Positions 17,501 to 27,116 of a stretch of DNA of 64,000 nt are shown in pieces. This DNA is from Singulisphaera sp. GP187. GTDB lineage: Bacteria; Planctomycetota; Planctomycetia; Isosphaerales; Isosphaeraceae. The position numbers were made by a program, and so were the translations under genes. Each line of letters opens with the position of its first letter. The first letter of the stretch is position 1. Below the pieces are notes generated by a model that saw only the letters and a program-made list of their open reading frames with translations, was not told where the DNA came from and made no database searches. The DNA lies in contig NZ_FSRB01000001.1 of assembly GCF_900129635.1 (NCBI RefSeq), positions 4,131,501 through 4,195,500 of the forward strand. The letters run 5' to 3'.

Positions 17501-17576
17501 CCTCCAGACCAACGGCGAGCTCGCCTGGGGCAGCCCGTTCTGGGTCCACCTCGGCGACACCGGGGCGAGCCGTTGA
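14556..17576 (+). CDS. Large secreted protein with propeller-like region and PHP/DUF3604-type metallohydrolase end
   Basis: Protein of 1006 aa with a signal peptide (residues 1-24, ending VWAQ). Residues about 100-130 form a Lys/Gln-rich segment. From about residue 190 to 640 repeated blade-like motifs occur (AWVAFVVHQARG, AVDRTGKVIVVWSENEAGNWDLYRR, DGKVWMAWQSW, DKNGRIFVAFDSYRAGNYDV), typical of a beta-propeller. The C-terminal 330 residues carry PHP-like metal-binding sequences: DFHRHTE (H675, H677), NADHD (D710-H711-D712), CASHTSG near 795 and SSDHIS near 868, as in DUF3604-type proteins. A hydrolase acting on an extracellular substrate is a fair inference; the propeller may bind it. ATG 14556 has an AAGGA site upstream. 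It follows the SPFH run on the same strand after 54 bases and may be partly cotranscribed. Confidence 0.82.
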   Translation: MLIRRWLPVGLTLLGMLGVTAVWAQKEEAGSRPKAPARRLDPDTVSVRLLLGVGDRQRQTWSGQAKVDQGEILGVEGYRFRKGDKVTGNDSWQAKSLLVRKVAAKKAGQGAAKKKQQQVAAKKQTGPGTPGPNITPNGVIVSLKAPPTATLSVETEHGVFKVRLADLADGLAHPYLDGRANAQRVPDGVTLLDSVDQEDFPAAAADANGAAWVAFVVHQARGPSDLESFASRPKTFAEYAPKGGGDQVRLFRFADGKADEPLDVTQSGLDVWRPAVAVDRTGKVIVVWSENEAGNWDLYRRVYDPEKKSWSETKRLTTNPGTDTDVVLARAPDGKVWMAWQSWIKGQADILVAEVDGDSNSKPLNISNHPRNDWSPSLSFDKNGRIFVAFDSYRAGNYDVLLWSGTADGGRLVSVAGSAKYEARPTLTVDPRGRAWVAYEERDPNWGKDAENLVDGKGSTLYRSAAVRVRCVDGDRVLDAPDPLANAADELRPMNSYPRISLDRDGRIWLAFRHRQESIWGGPAVMVVGALWVEHVTALAGKAWEPPLPLSRSDGLLDHRPALVAPSDGPLLAFYSSDGRLRREVEFNPELNRKFWTHQGTPSGADSAFNEDLQVAALTPLSKGGSVDPTPTDRVAAEDETPDVHPDESADVSRMRDHRIQAGGKTYRLIRGDFHRHTEISMDGGSDGSLEDMWRYALDAASFDWMGNADHDNGGGKEYTWWLVQKTTDLYNGEKFTSMFTYERSNAYPHGHRNVMFAQRGIRTLPRLVDETGVVDEDTPMLYDYLKEHNGLCASHTSGTGMGTDWRDVNPEFEPMVEIFQGHRNSYEYLGAPRVARRPGEAIGGWKPLGMVWNALALQYKLGFQASSDHISTHISYAIAIAEDSTREAIFDAFKRRHCYGATDNILLDVRSGEHIMGDEFTADGPVRLKIKVQGTAPIARVDIIKDFRYAYSTEPNRPQVEFEWQDEEKRPAGLSWYYVRVLQTNGELAWGSPFWVHLGDTGASR

Positions 17577-17854
17577 ACGAGCGATCGGGCGAGGGGTCTT
17601 TTTCGAGACTTCTCGCCGATCGTAAAGCTTCGCCGAACCCGCCACAAACCCATTAACATTTCGCCATTAATCAGCGACCAAGATCGGATTCGTCCCGCAG
17701 GGTGGGCACAGCCCACCATTCCTATCTCCTTGCCAAAGCTGAAGATACGATAGCGGGCCGTACCCACCCAACGGGAGTCGTTGGACCGACGATGACGCCA
17801 CGGCCGATCACGTCGAAGAACGGGGAAACGGGTTCGGCTAAGCGATACGAATCC
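17577..17854. other. Short intergenic region with dispersed repeat
   Basis: No gene is seen. The region contains one copy of a 39-bp repeat (17699-17737) that recurs near the right edge of the window. Confidence 0.5.
17699..17737. repeat. 39-bp dispersed hairpin repeat, copy 1
   Basis: The copy starts AGGGTGGGCACAGCCCACC, an inverted repeat that folds on itself, and continues to CTCCTTGCCAAA. It matches 35 of 39 bases of the copy at 63951-63989. Both lie in intergenic DNA in the same orientation. Confidence 0.8.
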
Positions 17855-18480
17855 TCACTTGGGCTCAAGACCGGCCACTTCGATCCCGGCCAAACCGACG
17901 AGATAATGACAGACGCCCACAAACATGTTTTTATCCGATTCGTAGCGAATCACGACGTGATACCTGCCCGGTGAAACTCCCTCAAATACGAGCCCGGGCC
18001 TCTCGTCGGATCCTTCATCGCCAGCGCGGGTCGGCAGTTCCCAGTAACCGGCCTTCTCCAATCGTTGGATCAATTCGTCCCAGTGATGGGGTGCAAGTTT
18101 CCGGGTTCGGTTGATCGAGATCGCTCCGAGCTCGTCCCCAACATTGCCGGCGAGTTCGACCGCTTTCAGGGTGATCGACTCACCCGACTTCACCACGCGA
18201 ATCGAGAACGGACGGCTGTAAAAAGACATCCGGCTCATGCGATGAATCAGGTCGTCGTCCCCGGACTCGGCAAGCTTCCATAAAAGAAGGCTCACGCATC
18301 GCCTCCAGGTGCTTGCCGTACCAACGGGACAAAACATTATGCTTTTCCGGCCATGTTGTGATCACAAAGTCGGGGGAAATAAGATCCAGAGGTGCTGCCG
18401 AAAAAAAGTCGGTAACCCAGCAACGAGACAAGTACGACCACTCCTCCCGCGACCAGAATGCGCCCACGACGCCGCTTGAG
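17855..18480 (-). pseudogene. Frameshifted gene for a membrane-anchored protein of unknown function
   Basis: Three frames on the - strand join into one plausible protein. The first encodes a basic head and a membrane helix (LKRRRGRILVAGGVVVLVS) near 18480-18410. The second, from about 18390, encodes LISPDFVITTWPEKHNVLSRWYGKHLEAM. The third, from about 18275, encodes LLLWKLAESGDDDLIHRMSRM and continues to a normal stop at 17855 with a beta-rich end. Shifts therefore lie near 18390-18400 and near 18270-18280. No start codon is obvious for the helix part, so the 5' end is uncertain. No family is recognised; the C-terminal part resembles small beta-sandwich domains only in a general way. The gene is either decayed or affected by sequence errors. 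Confidence 0.55.
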
Positions 18481-18561
18481 GCCTGGAGCATCCGACGACA
18501 GTGCCTCGGCTCGCCCTCGTTCGCTCTCTCCCTCTCGTTCTCGCCCATCGCCGCCGCGACC

Positions 18562-18732
18562 GTCAACCTGCCCGATGAGAAATTGAAGCCGGGGGAATGC
18601 TTCATCAAGGACTATTCTGAAAACCAAGGGGTAGCCAAAGCCCTGACCGCCGCCGGAGTCGTCGAGCCGACCGGAGAAAGGCCTTGGTTGGAGCGGGCAG
18701 GAATCGTGCATTGCCGGATCAGGGAGCGGTAG
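18562..18732 (+). pseudogene. Possible C-terminal gene fragment
   Basis: On the + strand the frame ending at 18732 encodes a protein-like stretch (NLPDEKLKPGECFIKDYSEN, then GVAKALTAAGVVEPTGER) that reads like the end of a small conserved protein. Upstream the frame degenerates into low-complexity sequence and lies antisense to the broken gene at 17855-18480. I could not find a proper start codon or ribosome binding site, so this is listed only as a likely remnant. Confidence 0.35.
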
Positions 18733-18733
18733 C

Positions 18734-19924
18734 CTAGCCTTCAGCCACCGGATCGACAACGTCTGGCCGAATCAAGTCGATCACGCGAACTGTGCTAGTG
18801 AGGCTGGTCTCAATTCCGAAGATATCCACCTCATCCTCGACGCCCAGCATCTCGTAAACATCATCCCATAGCTCAGGTTCGAATACACAAATACGAAATA
18901 AATTCGGAGTCGACACATCATGCAGCTCGAATCGCATTAAGCGTTCATTGACCTCTCGAATTCTTCCTTTTAATTCGACCCGGCGCTCCTTCATAGCAGG
19001 TATCCGGGAAAGAGCTCCGTTCAGAATGCTGCGATAGCTCCGTGTGAGTTTGATCGGCTGAGTCGATCGAGTTGCCAATGTACCCCGGATCTCCATATCG
19101 CGTATCGAACTGCGAGGAGAAGGAGTGAGAAACTTAAGGGCTTTGATGATCGCCCTGCTCAAAACGGGGTCTTCGGGTACTGGTAAGGCGGATGCATCGG
19201 CAGGAGGCGATGTCAACCAGTTTAGTCCAGCCTCAAGATGATCGGCCACACGCTTCAGTACTTCATGCTCCTCGTTAATTTCATTCTCGCCCAGACCTGC
19301 GAACAGATCAGGTTCGTTGAGCGGCGAGCGAAATTGCACCTCGAAACTTGCGGCAAGAGTCCTCTGAACTGGCAGGTCATACAGCTTTTGGAGAGCACGC
19401 GAGGGACGCCCTCTTTGAGCTGGCAATTCCATTTCGTATTCGGCGAGGCACTTGATCGCGCGTTGCGCCCCTTCGACCGTGCTCTTAACGACGCTGCCTG
19501 GGATCTCGCCGGAACGGATCGCCGGGCCGGTCGCACGCAAGCTAAGGATGGGATCTAACGATCGATGCAGCATGGTGCGGGCATTGGGCTGACAATCCTT
19601 CGGAACGTCCTTCAGCGATACAAGCCACGCTCCGCTGAGGACACCATCTTGTCCCCAATTCACAACCCACAGACGAGGCTGAGCTAATGCCTCACTCACC
19701 GACAAGAGCCCCTTTTCGAGGCCATTGATGATCGCTTCAGTAGTTGCAACCACCAGGAAGCGAGAGTTCTCGTCGTCTTCATCGCTCCAGCAGGCGAGGC
19801 ATAAAGCGTCGTCTGCGTCGAGGAAGGTGAAAATCCGAGGTCCATCATAATAGTTCAGGACGTGAAGTGGCTCGAACGGCATAAACCGTCCCGTGTCCAC
19901 CACTTTGCCCTTGATTTCCCACAT
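18734..19924 (-). CDS. DUF6575-like protein, second gene of a coupled pair
   Basis: Protein of 396 aa. The first 110 residues (VLNYYDGPRIFTFLDADDALCLACWSDEDD in two parts, then GLLSVSEAL and LWVVNWGQDG) resemble the DUF6575 type domain found in accessory bacterial proteins. The middle is alpha-helical with a poorly conserved linker, and the C-terminal 120 residues (IPAMKERRVELKGRIREVNE, then VSTPNLFRICVF) look like a small beta-rich domain. The ATG at 19924 overlaps the stop of the upstream gene (TAATG), so the two are translationally coupled. Codon use is less GC-rich than in the surrounding core genes, which points to transfer. A role in defence or as part of a mobile cargo is a guess from this context; no catalytic motif is visible. 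Confidence 0.72.
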   Translation of the reverse strand: MWEIKGKVVDTGRFMPFEPLHVLNYYDGPRIFTFLDADDALCLACWSDEDDENSRFLVVATTEAIINGLEKGLLSVSEALAQPRLWVVNWGQDGVLSGAWLVSLKDVPKDCQPNARTMLHRSLDPILSLRATGPAIRSGEIPGSVVKSTVEGAQRAIKCLAEYEMELPAQRGRPSRALQKLYDLPVQRTLAASFEVQFRSPLNEPDLFAGLGENEINEEHEVLKRVADHLEAGLNWLTSPPADASALPVPEDPVLSRAIIKALKFLTPSPRSSIRDMEIRGTLATRSTQPIKLTRSYRSILNGALSRIPAMKERRVELKGRIREVNERLMRFELHDVSTPNLFRICVFEPELWDDVYEMLGVEDEVDIFGIETSLTSTVRVIDLIRPDVVDPVAEG

Positions 19925-20298
19925 TATGACAAATCCCGAATGACGACGAACAGTGAAGCTCGATCAACTCCCTCGTATGGCCACCATGTCGTATGAGTAG
20001 GCTGCTGACCTTTCGTGAAACACGCCTTGCCGTGTTCAGCGAGCAATTTACCCTTTGCTATCATGTTGCCGAGTTTTGGCAAAAGATTCCGTTGATTGAT
20101 GGCATCTTCCACCTCTCGAAATACAGAAAGCCCACATCGCAAGCAAGGATCGGCTCTGGGCAGCTTTCCTGATTCATGATGACTTTCCATACACGATGCC
20201 GTAGCTGGATTCTCCTTTGTGATCCGGAACACTTCACCTGCAGCATCGGGCGTATCGGAGGATGGACACCCAGAAGGCCAACCCTTCGAGAAGTTCAT
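19924..20298 (-). CDS. Small protein of unknown function, first gene of a coupled pair
   Basis: Protein of up to 124 aa that ends with its stop codon overlapping the start of the DUF6575-like gene. It contains a CLRCG (CxxC) near residue 53 followed by a helical part with Lys/Glu (LPKLGNMIAKGKLLAEHGK) and a C-terminal segment ACFTKGQQPTHTTWWPYEG that ends DRASLFVVIRD. The pattern of a small protein translated into a larger one recalls two-component accessory modules such as immunity or toxin-antitoxin pairs, but no family is recognised. The start could be internal; ATG 20298 is the longest choice and has no strong ribosome binding site. Confidence 0.6.
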   Translation of the reverse strand: MNFSKGWPSGCPSSDTPDAAGEVFRITKENPATASCMESHHESGKLPRADPCLRCGLSVFREVEDAINQRNLLPKLGNMIAKGKLLAEHGKACFTKGQQPTHTTWWPYEGVDRASLFVVIRDLS

Positions 20299-20757
20299 GC
20301 GTGCGATCCAATACCAATTCCCCGGGAAAGAGGCAAGGCGGTTCTACCTCGAACCGAGATCCTCTTGACATCCTACCAGAAAAGCGCCACCCGTACACTA
20401 GGCGCCCAACTTATCGTGTCTTCCAGCCCTATTTTTCGCAACCGCTTACTCACATGAGAGTTACGCAGATCCCGTGTTTTGCGTGCAACGCATGGCGTTC
20501 ACGAAGCCGCTGTACAGCGAGACCTTGAGCGGGCCACGGGTTATCAAGATTGCTTCCAGACCAAGCGAGGGCGATCCCTCCGGCCCGGGCTCTCGGGAAC
20601 CGAGCCTCGAAGATCGTCTCGGCCTACCGGCTTCAATCCCTATCGCAAACAGAGGCCTGGCACCCGCCGATTAACATATTATATCACCATAGCTATCTAT
20701 CGACCGTATGTCGCCGCGTAATTTCGAGCCTGAACCGGCTGTGGAGAAATCCGAAAA
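20299..20757. other. Intergenic region, no gene recognised
   Basis: The short frames here have no consistent coding character. I see no repeats or terminators. The sequence is somewhat lower in GC than the core genes, in keeping with the accessory nature of 17.6-21.4 kb. Confidence 0.4.
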
Positions 20758-21236
20758 TCAGCGCAAGGCAGATTGGCAAGCCGGACATGAGAACTCCGAG
20801 CAACCCTCCGAAGACGAAGCCTTGCGTCTCGGGTGCCGACTTCGACAGGTCGACCCACTGATTAAACAGAAAAACAACCGTTCAACAATCAATAGGACGA
20901 CCTCGGTGAACATTAGGCACAACAACATCCCCAAGGCCAGAATCGCCCCGCTGACCACTGCGGCTGAATCCGCGGCACTTTTCCGTACCTGACGTCGGAC
21001 TAGGGCAAAATAGAAAAGACCCAACCGAACGTCGCGAATCCGAACCAGAAGGCCCGCCTTTCTTCGCGACAAAGCCTCGCCCCGAGGGTCGTCAGCAGCA
21101 GAATCAGAATCGTGAGCGTGTAGAACGAACGGAGCGTGAACAACGAGCCCGAGCGAAACGCCGCAAGGCTAACCGCGGCAAAAACGACTGTCCTCATCAG
21201 AACTGCAAAAGTGTCACGCTTCCCACCACCCCGCAT
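20758..21236 (-). pseudogene. Split or decayed small membrane protein
   Basis: Two overlapping frames on the - strand carry membrane-helix sequence. The first, 21236 to 21000, encodes VVFAAVSLAAFRSGSLFTLR and ILILLLTTLGARLCREERRA, followed by FWFGFATFGWVF and a stop. The second, ending at 20758, continues with SAAVVSGAILALGMLLCLMF and VVLLIVERLFF. The first part has the look of a common planctomycete membrane protein whose N-terminus is a pair of helices followed by RRAFWFGFA. The pieces may be one gene broken near 21000, or a complete 78-residue protein followed by a remnant. No ribosome binding site is clear. Confidence 0.45.
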
Positions 21237-21420
21237 TCCCCCGTTCCGACCCGATGATCGCTCAACCGATGCTCGACGTTCACCGCGAGGCGGCCTGGCG
21301 GCATCGTACCACGCCTCGATCGATCAGGGACGGGCCACCGGGAGAAACCGGTGCACCTAATGCCGTGGGAGGCTTCGCAGGTTATAGTCATCGTTGATCC
21401 TACAACGAGGGGAGGTTTTG

Positions 21421-22350
21421 ATGCCCAGCGCACCTGATGGGGCGAAGGAGATCAACCCAACCAAACGACCCGGCCGCGGGCGGGCGCTCTCCCCGATCTA
21501 CCTGGACCAAGCCGATCCCCTTGGCAAAAAGAAAGTCCGCCGCCGCCCCTCCCGGCATCGGCGGATCGTCTTCGGCTGGTACGGCGGCAAGTTCAACCAC
21601 CTCGACTGGCTGCTCCCGCTGCTCCCTGATGCGCACCACTACTGTGAGCCCTACGCCGGGTCGGGAGCGGTCTTGCTCAACCGAGCCCCCTGTCCCATCG
21701 AAACTTACAACGATATCGACGGCGACGTCGTGACCTTCTTCCGGGTCCTCCGCGACCACCCCGAAGACTTGATCCGCGCGATCGCCTTGACCCCGTTCTC
21801 CCGCGAGGAGTTTTACGACGCCATCCACGGCGATTCGACGAGGTGCGCCGCGCTCGAGCGCGCCCGCCGGTTCTACGTGCGAGCCCGGCAAGCCCGCACG
21901 GGCCTGGCCCAGACGGCCACCCTTGGGCGCTGGGCGAACTGCAAGGAGACCAGTCGCGGAGGGATGTCGGGCACGATCTCACGCTGGCTCGGTGGCGTCG
22001 AGGCGCTGGGCGACGTCGCGGAGCGGCTGCTCCGGGTCCAGATCGAAAATCGCCCCGCCGTGGACTTGCTCCGGATCTACGACGGCCCGACGACCCTCTT
22101 TTACTGCGATCCCCCCTACCTCCACCAGACGCGGGGCGACTGCCACACTTACGGGTTCGAGATGAATGAATCCGAGCACCGCGAGCTCGCCAACGCACTC
22201 CGCGGCTGCCGCGGCAAAGCCGCCGTCTCCGGCTACCGCTGCCCCCTCATGGACCTGATCTTCCAGGGCTGGCGCCGCTTCGATGCCCCCGAAAAACATT
22301 GCCACTCCAACAAGAAACCAGGGCAAGAGTCGCTCTGGATGAACTACTGA
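21421..22350 (+). CDS. Dam-type DNA adenine-N6 methyltransferase (D12 class), orphan
   Basis: Protein of 309 aa. The AdoMet-binding motif is seen as FGWYGGKFNH (51-60) with CEPYAGSGAVLLN (75-87), and the catalytic motif as FYCDPPYLHQ (DPPY at 230-233), in the order of the alpha class (DpnM/Dam, PF02086). The C-terminus ESLWMNY is typical of the family. A basic 45-residue extension precedes the domain. ATG 21421 has a GGAGG site just upstream and is preferred to the TTG at 21394. No restriction enzyme gene is adjacent, so it is an orphan; the EVE-HNH enzyme 15 kb away is not a cognate partner because it would target modified DNA. Possible roles are regulation, or protection carried over from a mobile element. 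Confidence 0.9.
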   Translation: MPSAPDGAKEINPTKRPGRGRALSPIYLDQADPLGKKKVRRRPSRHRRIVFGWYGGKFNHLDWLLPLLPDAHHYCEPYAGSGAVLLNRAPCPIETYNDIDGDVVTFFRVLRDHPEDLIRAIALTPFSREEFYDAIHGDSTRCAALERARRFYVRARQARTGLAQTATLGRWANCKETSRGGMSGTISRWLGGVEALGDVAERLLRVQIENRPAVDLLRIYDGPTTLFYCDPPYLHQTRGDCHTYGFEMNESEHRELANALRGCRGKAAVSGYRCPLMDLIFQGWRRFDAPEKHCHSNKKPGQESLWMNY

Positions 22351-22398
22351 AACCCCATTCCACGGTAAAGTTCTCGAGAGATTTTCCCAAAGACTCTC

Positions 22399-22454
22399 TT
22401 GACTTCCCCACGGCGTCCGCTCATACTAACCGCACAATTGAGACTGAGTCTCAA
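22399..22454 (+). promoter_or_regulatory. Promoter with overlapping palindromic operator
   Basis: A -35 box TTGACT (22399-22404) and a -10-like CATACT (22422-22427) are separated by 17 bases. Eleven bases downstream lies the perfect 17-bp palindrome TTGAGACTGAGTCTCAA (22438-22454), where a repressor would cover the transcription start. A related site follows a promoter at 27299-27351. The arm GAGA..TCTC recalls Fur-family boxes, but the identity of the regulator is unproven. Confidence 0.6.
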
Positions 22455-22544
22455 TACCAGGCACAATCACAAAGTCAGCCGGTTTGGTCCACCGGTCTTG
22501 GCTTTGGCAGTCGGCGTTCGGAAACGTGGAAAGGAACATCGCAC

Positions 22545-22679
22545 GTGGTGACCTGCCGTCCCTGGCGCTACGGCTGCTTGCGAAGAGTCACGTCCGTGTG
22601 GCTCGCGACGGTCGATTCGGCTTCCGCCGCGACCGAGGAGCGGGTTCCCTCGTTTTTCCGACCCGATGACCCCGTTTAG
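22545..22679 (+). CDS. Candidate small protein (44 aa) in its own transcription unit
   Basis: A 44-codon frame starts with GTG at 22545 (a second GTG follows at once), with AAGGA 9 bases upstream. The predicted peptide begins VVTCRPWRYGCLRRV and ends in SFFRPDDPV, with two Cys and no clear signal peptide. The support is contextual: a promoter and palindrome about 100 bases upstream, a ribosome binding site, and a strong terminator 10 bases downstream. Together they outline a transcript of about 300 bases that contains little else. It could equally be a regulatory RNA in which this frame is incidental. Confidence 0.45.
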   Translation: MVTCRPWRYGCLRRVTSVWLATVDSASAATEERVPSFFRPDDPV

Positions 22680-22688
22680 CGTGAAGTC

Positions 22689-22763
22689 AACACGTCCGCC
22701 GGGGAGACACACCGTCCTGTGTCAGGTCGGTTGTGGGACCACTCCCCGGCGGCGTGTTGTTTT
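22689..22763 (+). terminator. Long-stem terminator of the small transcription unit
   Basis: Arms AACACG-t-CCGCCGGGGAG (22689-22706) and CTCCCCGGCGGCGTGTT (22742-22758) pair over 17 bp with one bulged base and are followed by GTTTT. The loop contains a second small hairpin (GACAC with GTGTC). The tail orientation fits + strand transcription; on the - strand no T run follows. Confidence 0.7.
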
Positions 22764-22817
22764 GAACCGCGGCGACACGGGCACGCCGCGGCCTTGGCTC
22801 GGCTTTCAACGGCGATC

Positions 22818-24211
<1,394 letters not shown>

Positions 24212-24227
<16 letters not shown>

Positions 24228-25621
24228 GAGGCGCCCTCGACGGATCGGACGGTTCGGGGGATTGCCAGCGAGAAACGGGTGACTCCGTCCTCGCACTTCC
24301 AGGATAGCCGCCCACTATGCTCGAGGGCCACCTGGTTTGCCAGCGCGAGTCCTAGACCGACCCCTTCGGGCTTGCTCGTGATGAACGCCTCGCACAGGTG
24401 TTCGGCCAACTCCGCGGGAGGCCCCTCACCCGAGTCGCTGACCACGATGGCCACGCGATCCCCCTCACCGTCACGCTCCGTCATCGCTTCAAGGCTCACG
24501 CGGCCCCCCGGCCCGGCGGCCTCGATGGCGTTCAGGACCAGGTTCAGCACCGCGCCCCGGACCCCCGACTCGTCCGCGCAGAGCTCGATCGGCACCTGCC
24601 CTCGCTTCCGTTCGAACACGACCTTGGCGTGCTGACACGACGGCTGAACCAGCAAGGCCACGTCGTCGAGCAGCCGATCCACCTCGAAATCGGCCGGGGG
24701 GCGCCGCTCCACCCGGCCGAGCGAGAGCAGCCCCTTGACGTGCTCCTCGGTCATCGTCAGTTGCCGCAAGGCGACGTCGAGGCTCCGGTCGCCTTCAGGC
24801 GCGGGATAGCGTCGCGCATGGAGCTGAATACTCATCCGGGCTCCGGTGAGCGAATTCCGAAGCTGGTGGGCCAAGCCGGCCGCAAGCTGGGCGAGGATCC
24901 GGGTCCGCTCCGATTGCTCGATCGTCCGCCGCATTTCTCTCAATTGAACACACATGCGATTGATGGAACGTGACAGGTCCTGGACCTCGTCCCGGCCGCG
25001 TCCGAGGTCGACTTCGCGAAAGTCTCCCCCCGCGATGAAGGCAACCTGTTGCTCCAGGCGGCGGATCCGGCCGCTGATCCGGTGGGCGATCCAGCTCGTG
25101 ACGGTGGCCAACAGGCCGAGAGAGCCGACCCCGAGCATGAGCGGCGGCCAGGCGGCGTCCCACCGCGCCTGCCGCCAGACCGTCTCGGGATAGAGCACCA
25201 GCAGCGAGCGCCCGTGTGGACGGCTCGACGGACGGATCCGGGTCGCGAAATAGCGGGTGCCACCGAGCGCGACCGTGGGCGACTCTCCCAGGGAGTCGAG
25301 ATGCGCCACCGTCAGGACCGTGTCCAACCGGGTGGAAAGGCCGACCGGGGTCGAAAAGCTGGTCTCGGCCACCCGGCCCTCCGCGTCGTAGGCCACGAAG
25401 TGGGCTCCGGAGAGTCCGCGCATCTTGGCGAGCACCCCCGCCGTATAAGGGAAGTTCGCATGCCCGAGCGTGTCGATCACACCGTTCAGGCGATCGATGA
25501 CCTGGCGTTCCACCCGGCTCGTGGCAAGCCGCGCCGTGGAAAGCGTGATCGCGGCCACGGCAATCCCCTGGATCGCGACCAGGGGAATCAAAATCTGATT
25601 ACGCAACGACCATCGCATCAT
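24212..25621 (-). CDS. Membrane sensor histidine kinase, partner of the NtrC-type regulator
   Basis: Protein of about 469 aa. One helix near residues 9-30 and another near 160-180 flank an extracytoplasmic sensor of about 130 residues. A HAMP-like linker (HRISGRIRRLEQQVAFIAGG) follows. The dimerisation helix contains AAGLAHQLRNSLTGARM with phospho-acceptor H252, the NtrB-like form of the H box. The ATPase part shows NLVLNAIEAAGPGG, VVSDSGEGPP and EGVGLGLALANQVA. The start is uncertain: ATG 25621 places the first helix close to the N-terminus, while ATG 25687 and 25807 also lie in frame, none with a clear ribosome binding site. It is upstream of and overlaps the regulator gene, so kinase and regulator are made together. 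The signal sensed is unknown. Confidence 0.9.
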
Positions 25622-25985
25622 CAACGACGTGGCTCGCCCCAGCAGTTTCACTCGCCTCGGAAATCGAGCAAGAATCACTGACTCCATCAGAACGTGGTGA
25701 AGGTCGAAACCGCAAGGGAGCATACACTTAAGCGGCCCGGCGATGAAATTCTCACCGCAGGCGGTGAAAAAATCGCCAAGGCGGATCCCGGCCGGCGTCC
25801 GTTGCATCGCCGCAATCGGTTCGGTAAAAAAGAGATGCGATCATGCGCGGATCGTGGAACGGCATTTGCCTTACACAAGTTGCCGAGAGGGTAACGACCG
25901 CCTGGCCAGGTTCGCCACCCTTCGCACCCGGCTCGCTTTTTCCTTGGGTCACGTACCTGGATCAGATCAGAAAGGACTGTTCGCG

Positions 25986-27116
25986 ATGCCCTTGTCCCGT
26001 CACTTGTCCCGCCGAGAGTGCCTCGTTCATGGCGTCCAGGCGTTCGGGCTTATGGCCCTGGCGTCCCGACCGATCGTGAGCCGGGGGGCCGAAGGAACGA
26101 CCGCGGCCGACCTGATGGCCAAAGGGGTCGACTTCCTCCGTTCGCGTCAGGCGGAAGACGGCAGTTGGTCGGGCAATCGCAAGGAGCCTGGGATCACGGC
26201 CTTGGTCGTCACCGCCCTGCTCCGTTCCAAACGCGTGACCCCGGCCGAGCCCATCGTGACCAAGGCCCTCGCGTTTCTGGAAGGGTTCCTCACGCCCACC
26301 GGAGGGCTCTCCGAAGCCCATTCGAACTACTCGACCTCGATCGCGATCATGGCCTTCCAGGAGGCGAACAAAGGGGGGCGGTACGACTCGATCATCAAGG
26401 GAGGCCAAGAGTTCCTCAAGACGATGCAGTGGGACACGTCAGAAGGCAAAGGGCCGGGCGACGCCTTCTACGGCGGAGCGGGCTACGGCGGCAAGAATAA
26501 CCGCCCCGACCTCTCGAACACCGCCTTCATGATGGAAGCGCTCCACGACACCGGCCTTCCCGCCGATGACCCCGCGCTCCAGAGGGCCCTCGTTTTCGTG
26601 TCGCGCTGCCAGAACCTCAAGAGCGAGTTCAATGACCAGCCGTGGGCCGAGAAGGTCAACGACGGCGGATTCATCTACACGGCCGCCAACGGCGGGTCAA
26701 CCTTCGCCGGCAACACCGAGAACGGCGGCCTACGCTCGTATGCGGCGATGACCTACGCCGGCCTCAAGAGCATGATCTACGCCGGCCTGGCCGCCGATGA
26801 CCCGCGCGTCAAGGCAGCCAACGCCTACATCACCAAGCACTACAGCCTGGACGAAAACCCGGGACTCGGCCAGAAGGGCCTCTTCTACTACTACCAGACG
26901 TTCGCCAAGACGATGGCCCTGCTCGGCAAGCCGACCGTCGTCGACGCCTCGGGCAAGAGCCACGACTGGCGTGCCGAGCTGACCGCCGCGCTGGCGAAGC
27001 GCCAGGAAGCCAATGGAAGCTGGACCAACCCGGCCGACAGCTTCATGGAAGGGGACCCGAACCTCGTCACCGCCTATGCCCTGCTCGCCCTCGCCTACGC
27101 CCAGCCGAAGGCCTGA
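25986..27116 (+). CDS. Exported terpene-cyclase/prenyltransferase-fold (alpha-toroid) protein
   Basis: Protein of 376 aa with a Tat-like leader (LSRRECLVHGVQAFGLMALA). The rest consists of repeated alpha-toroid units of the squalene-hopene cyclase/prenyltransferase type: DFLRSRQAEDGSWSG, ALAFLEGFLTPTGGLSEA, FVSRCQNLKSEFND, NGGLRSYAAMTYAGLKSMIY and AKRQEANGSWTNPADSFMEG, each with a QxxxGSW-like signature. The DXDD acid motif of true squalene cyclases is not seen, so cyclase activity is doubtful; exported proteins of this fold in planctomycetes have no known role. ATG 25986 has AAGGA 9 bases upstream. It is divergent from the sensor kinase gene, and the 360-base gap may hold promoters for both. 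Confidence 0.88.
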   Translation: MPLSRHLSRRECLVHGVQAFGLMALASRPIVSRGAEGTTAADLMAKGVDFLRSRQAEDGSWSGNRKEPGITALVVTALLRSKRVTPAEPIVTKALAFLEGFLTPTGGLSEAHSNYSTSIAIMAFQEANKGGRYDSIIKGGQEFLKTMQWDTSEGKGPGDAFYGGAGYGGKNNRPDLSNTAFMMEALHDTGLPADDPALQRALVFVSRCQNLKSEFNDQPWAEKVNDGGFIYTAANGGSTFAGNTENGGLRSYAAMTYAGLKSMIYAGLAADDPRVKAANAYITKHYSLDENPGLGQKGLFYYYQTFAKTMALLGKPTVVDASGKSHDWRAELTAALAKRQEANGSWTNPADSFMEGDPNLVTAYALLALAYAQPKA

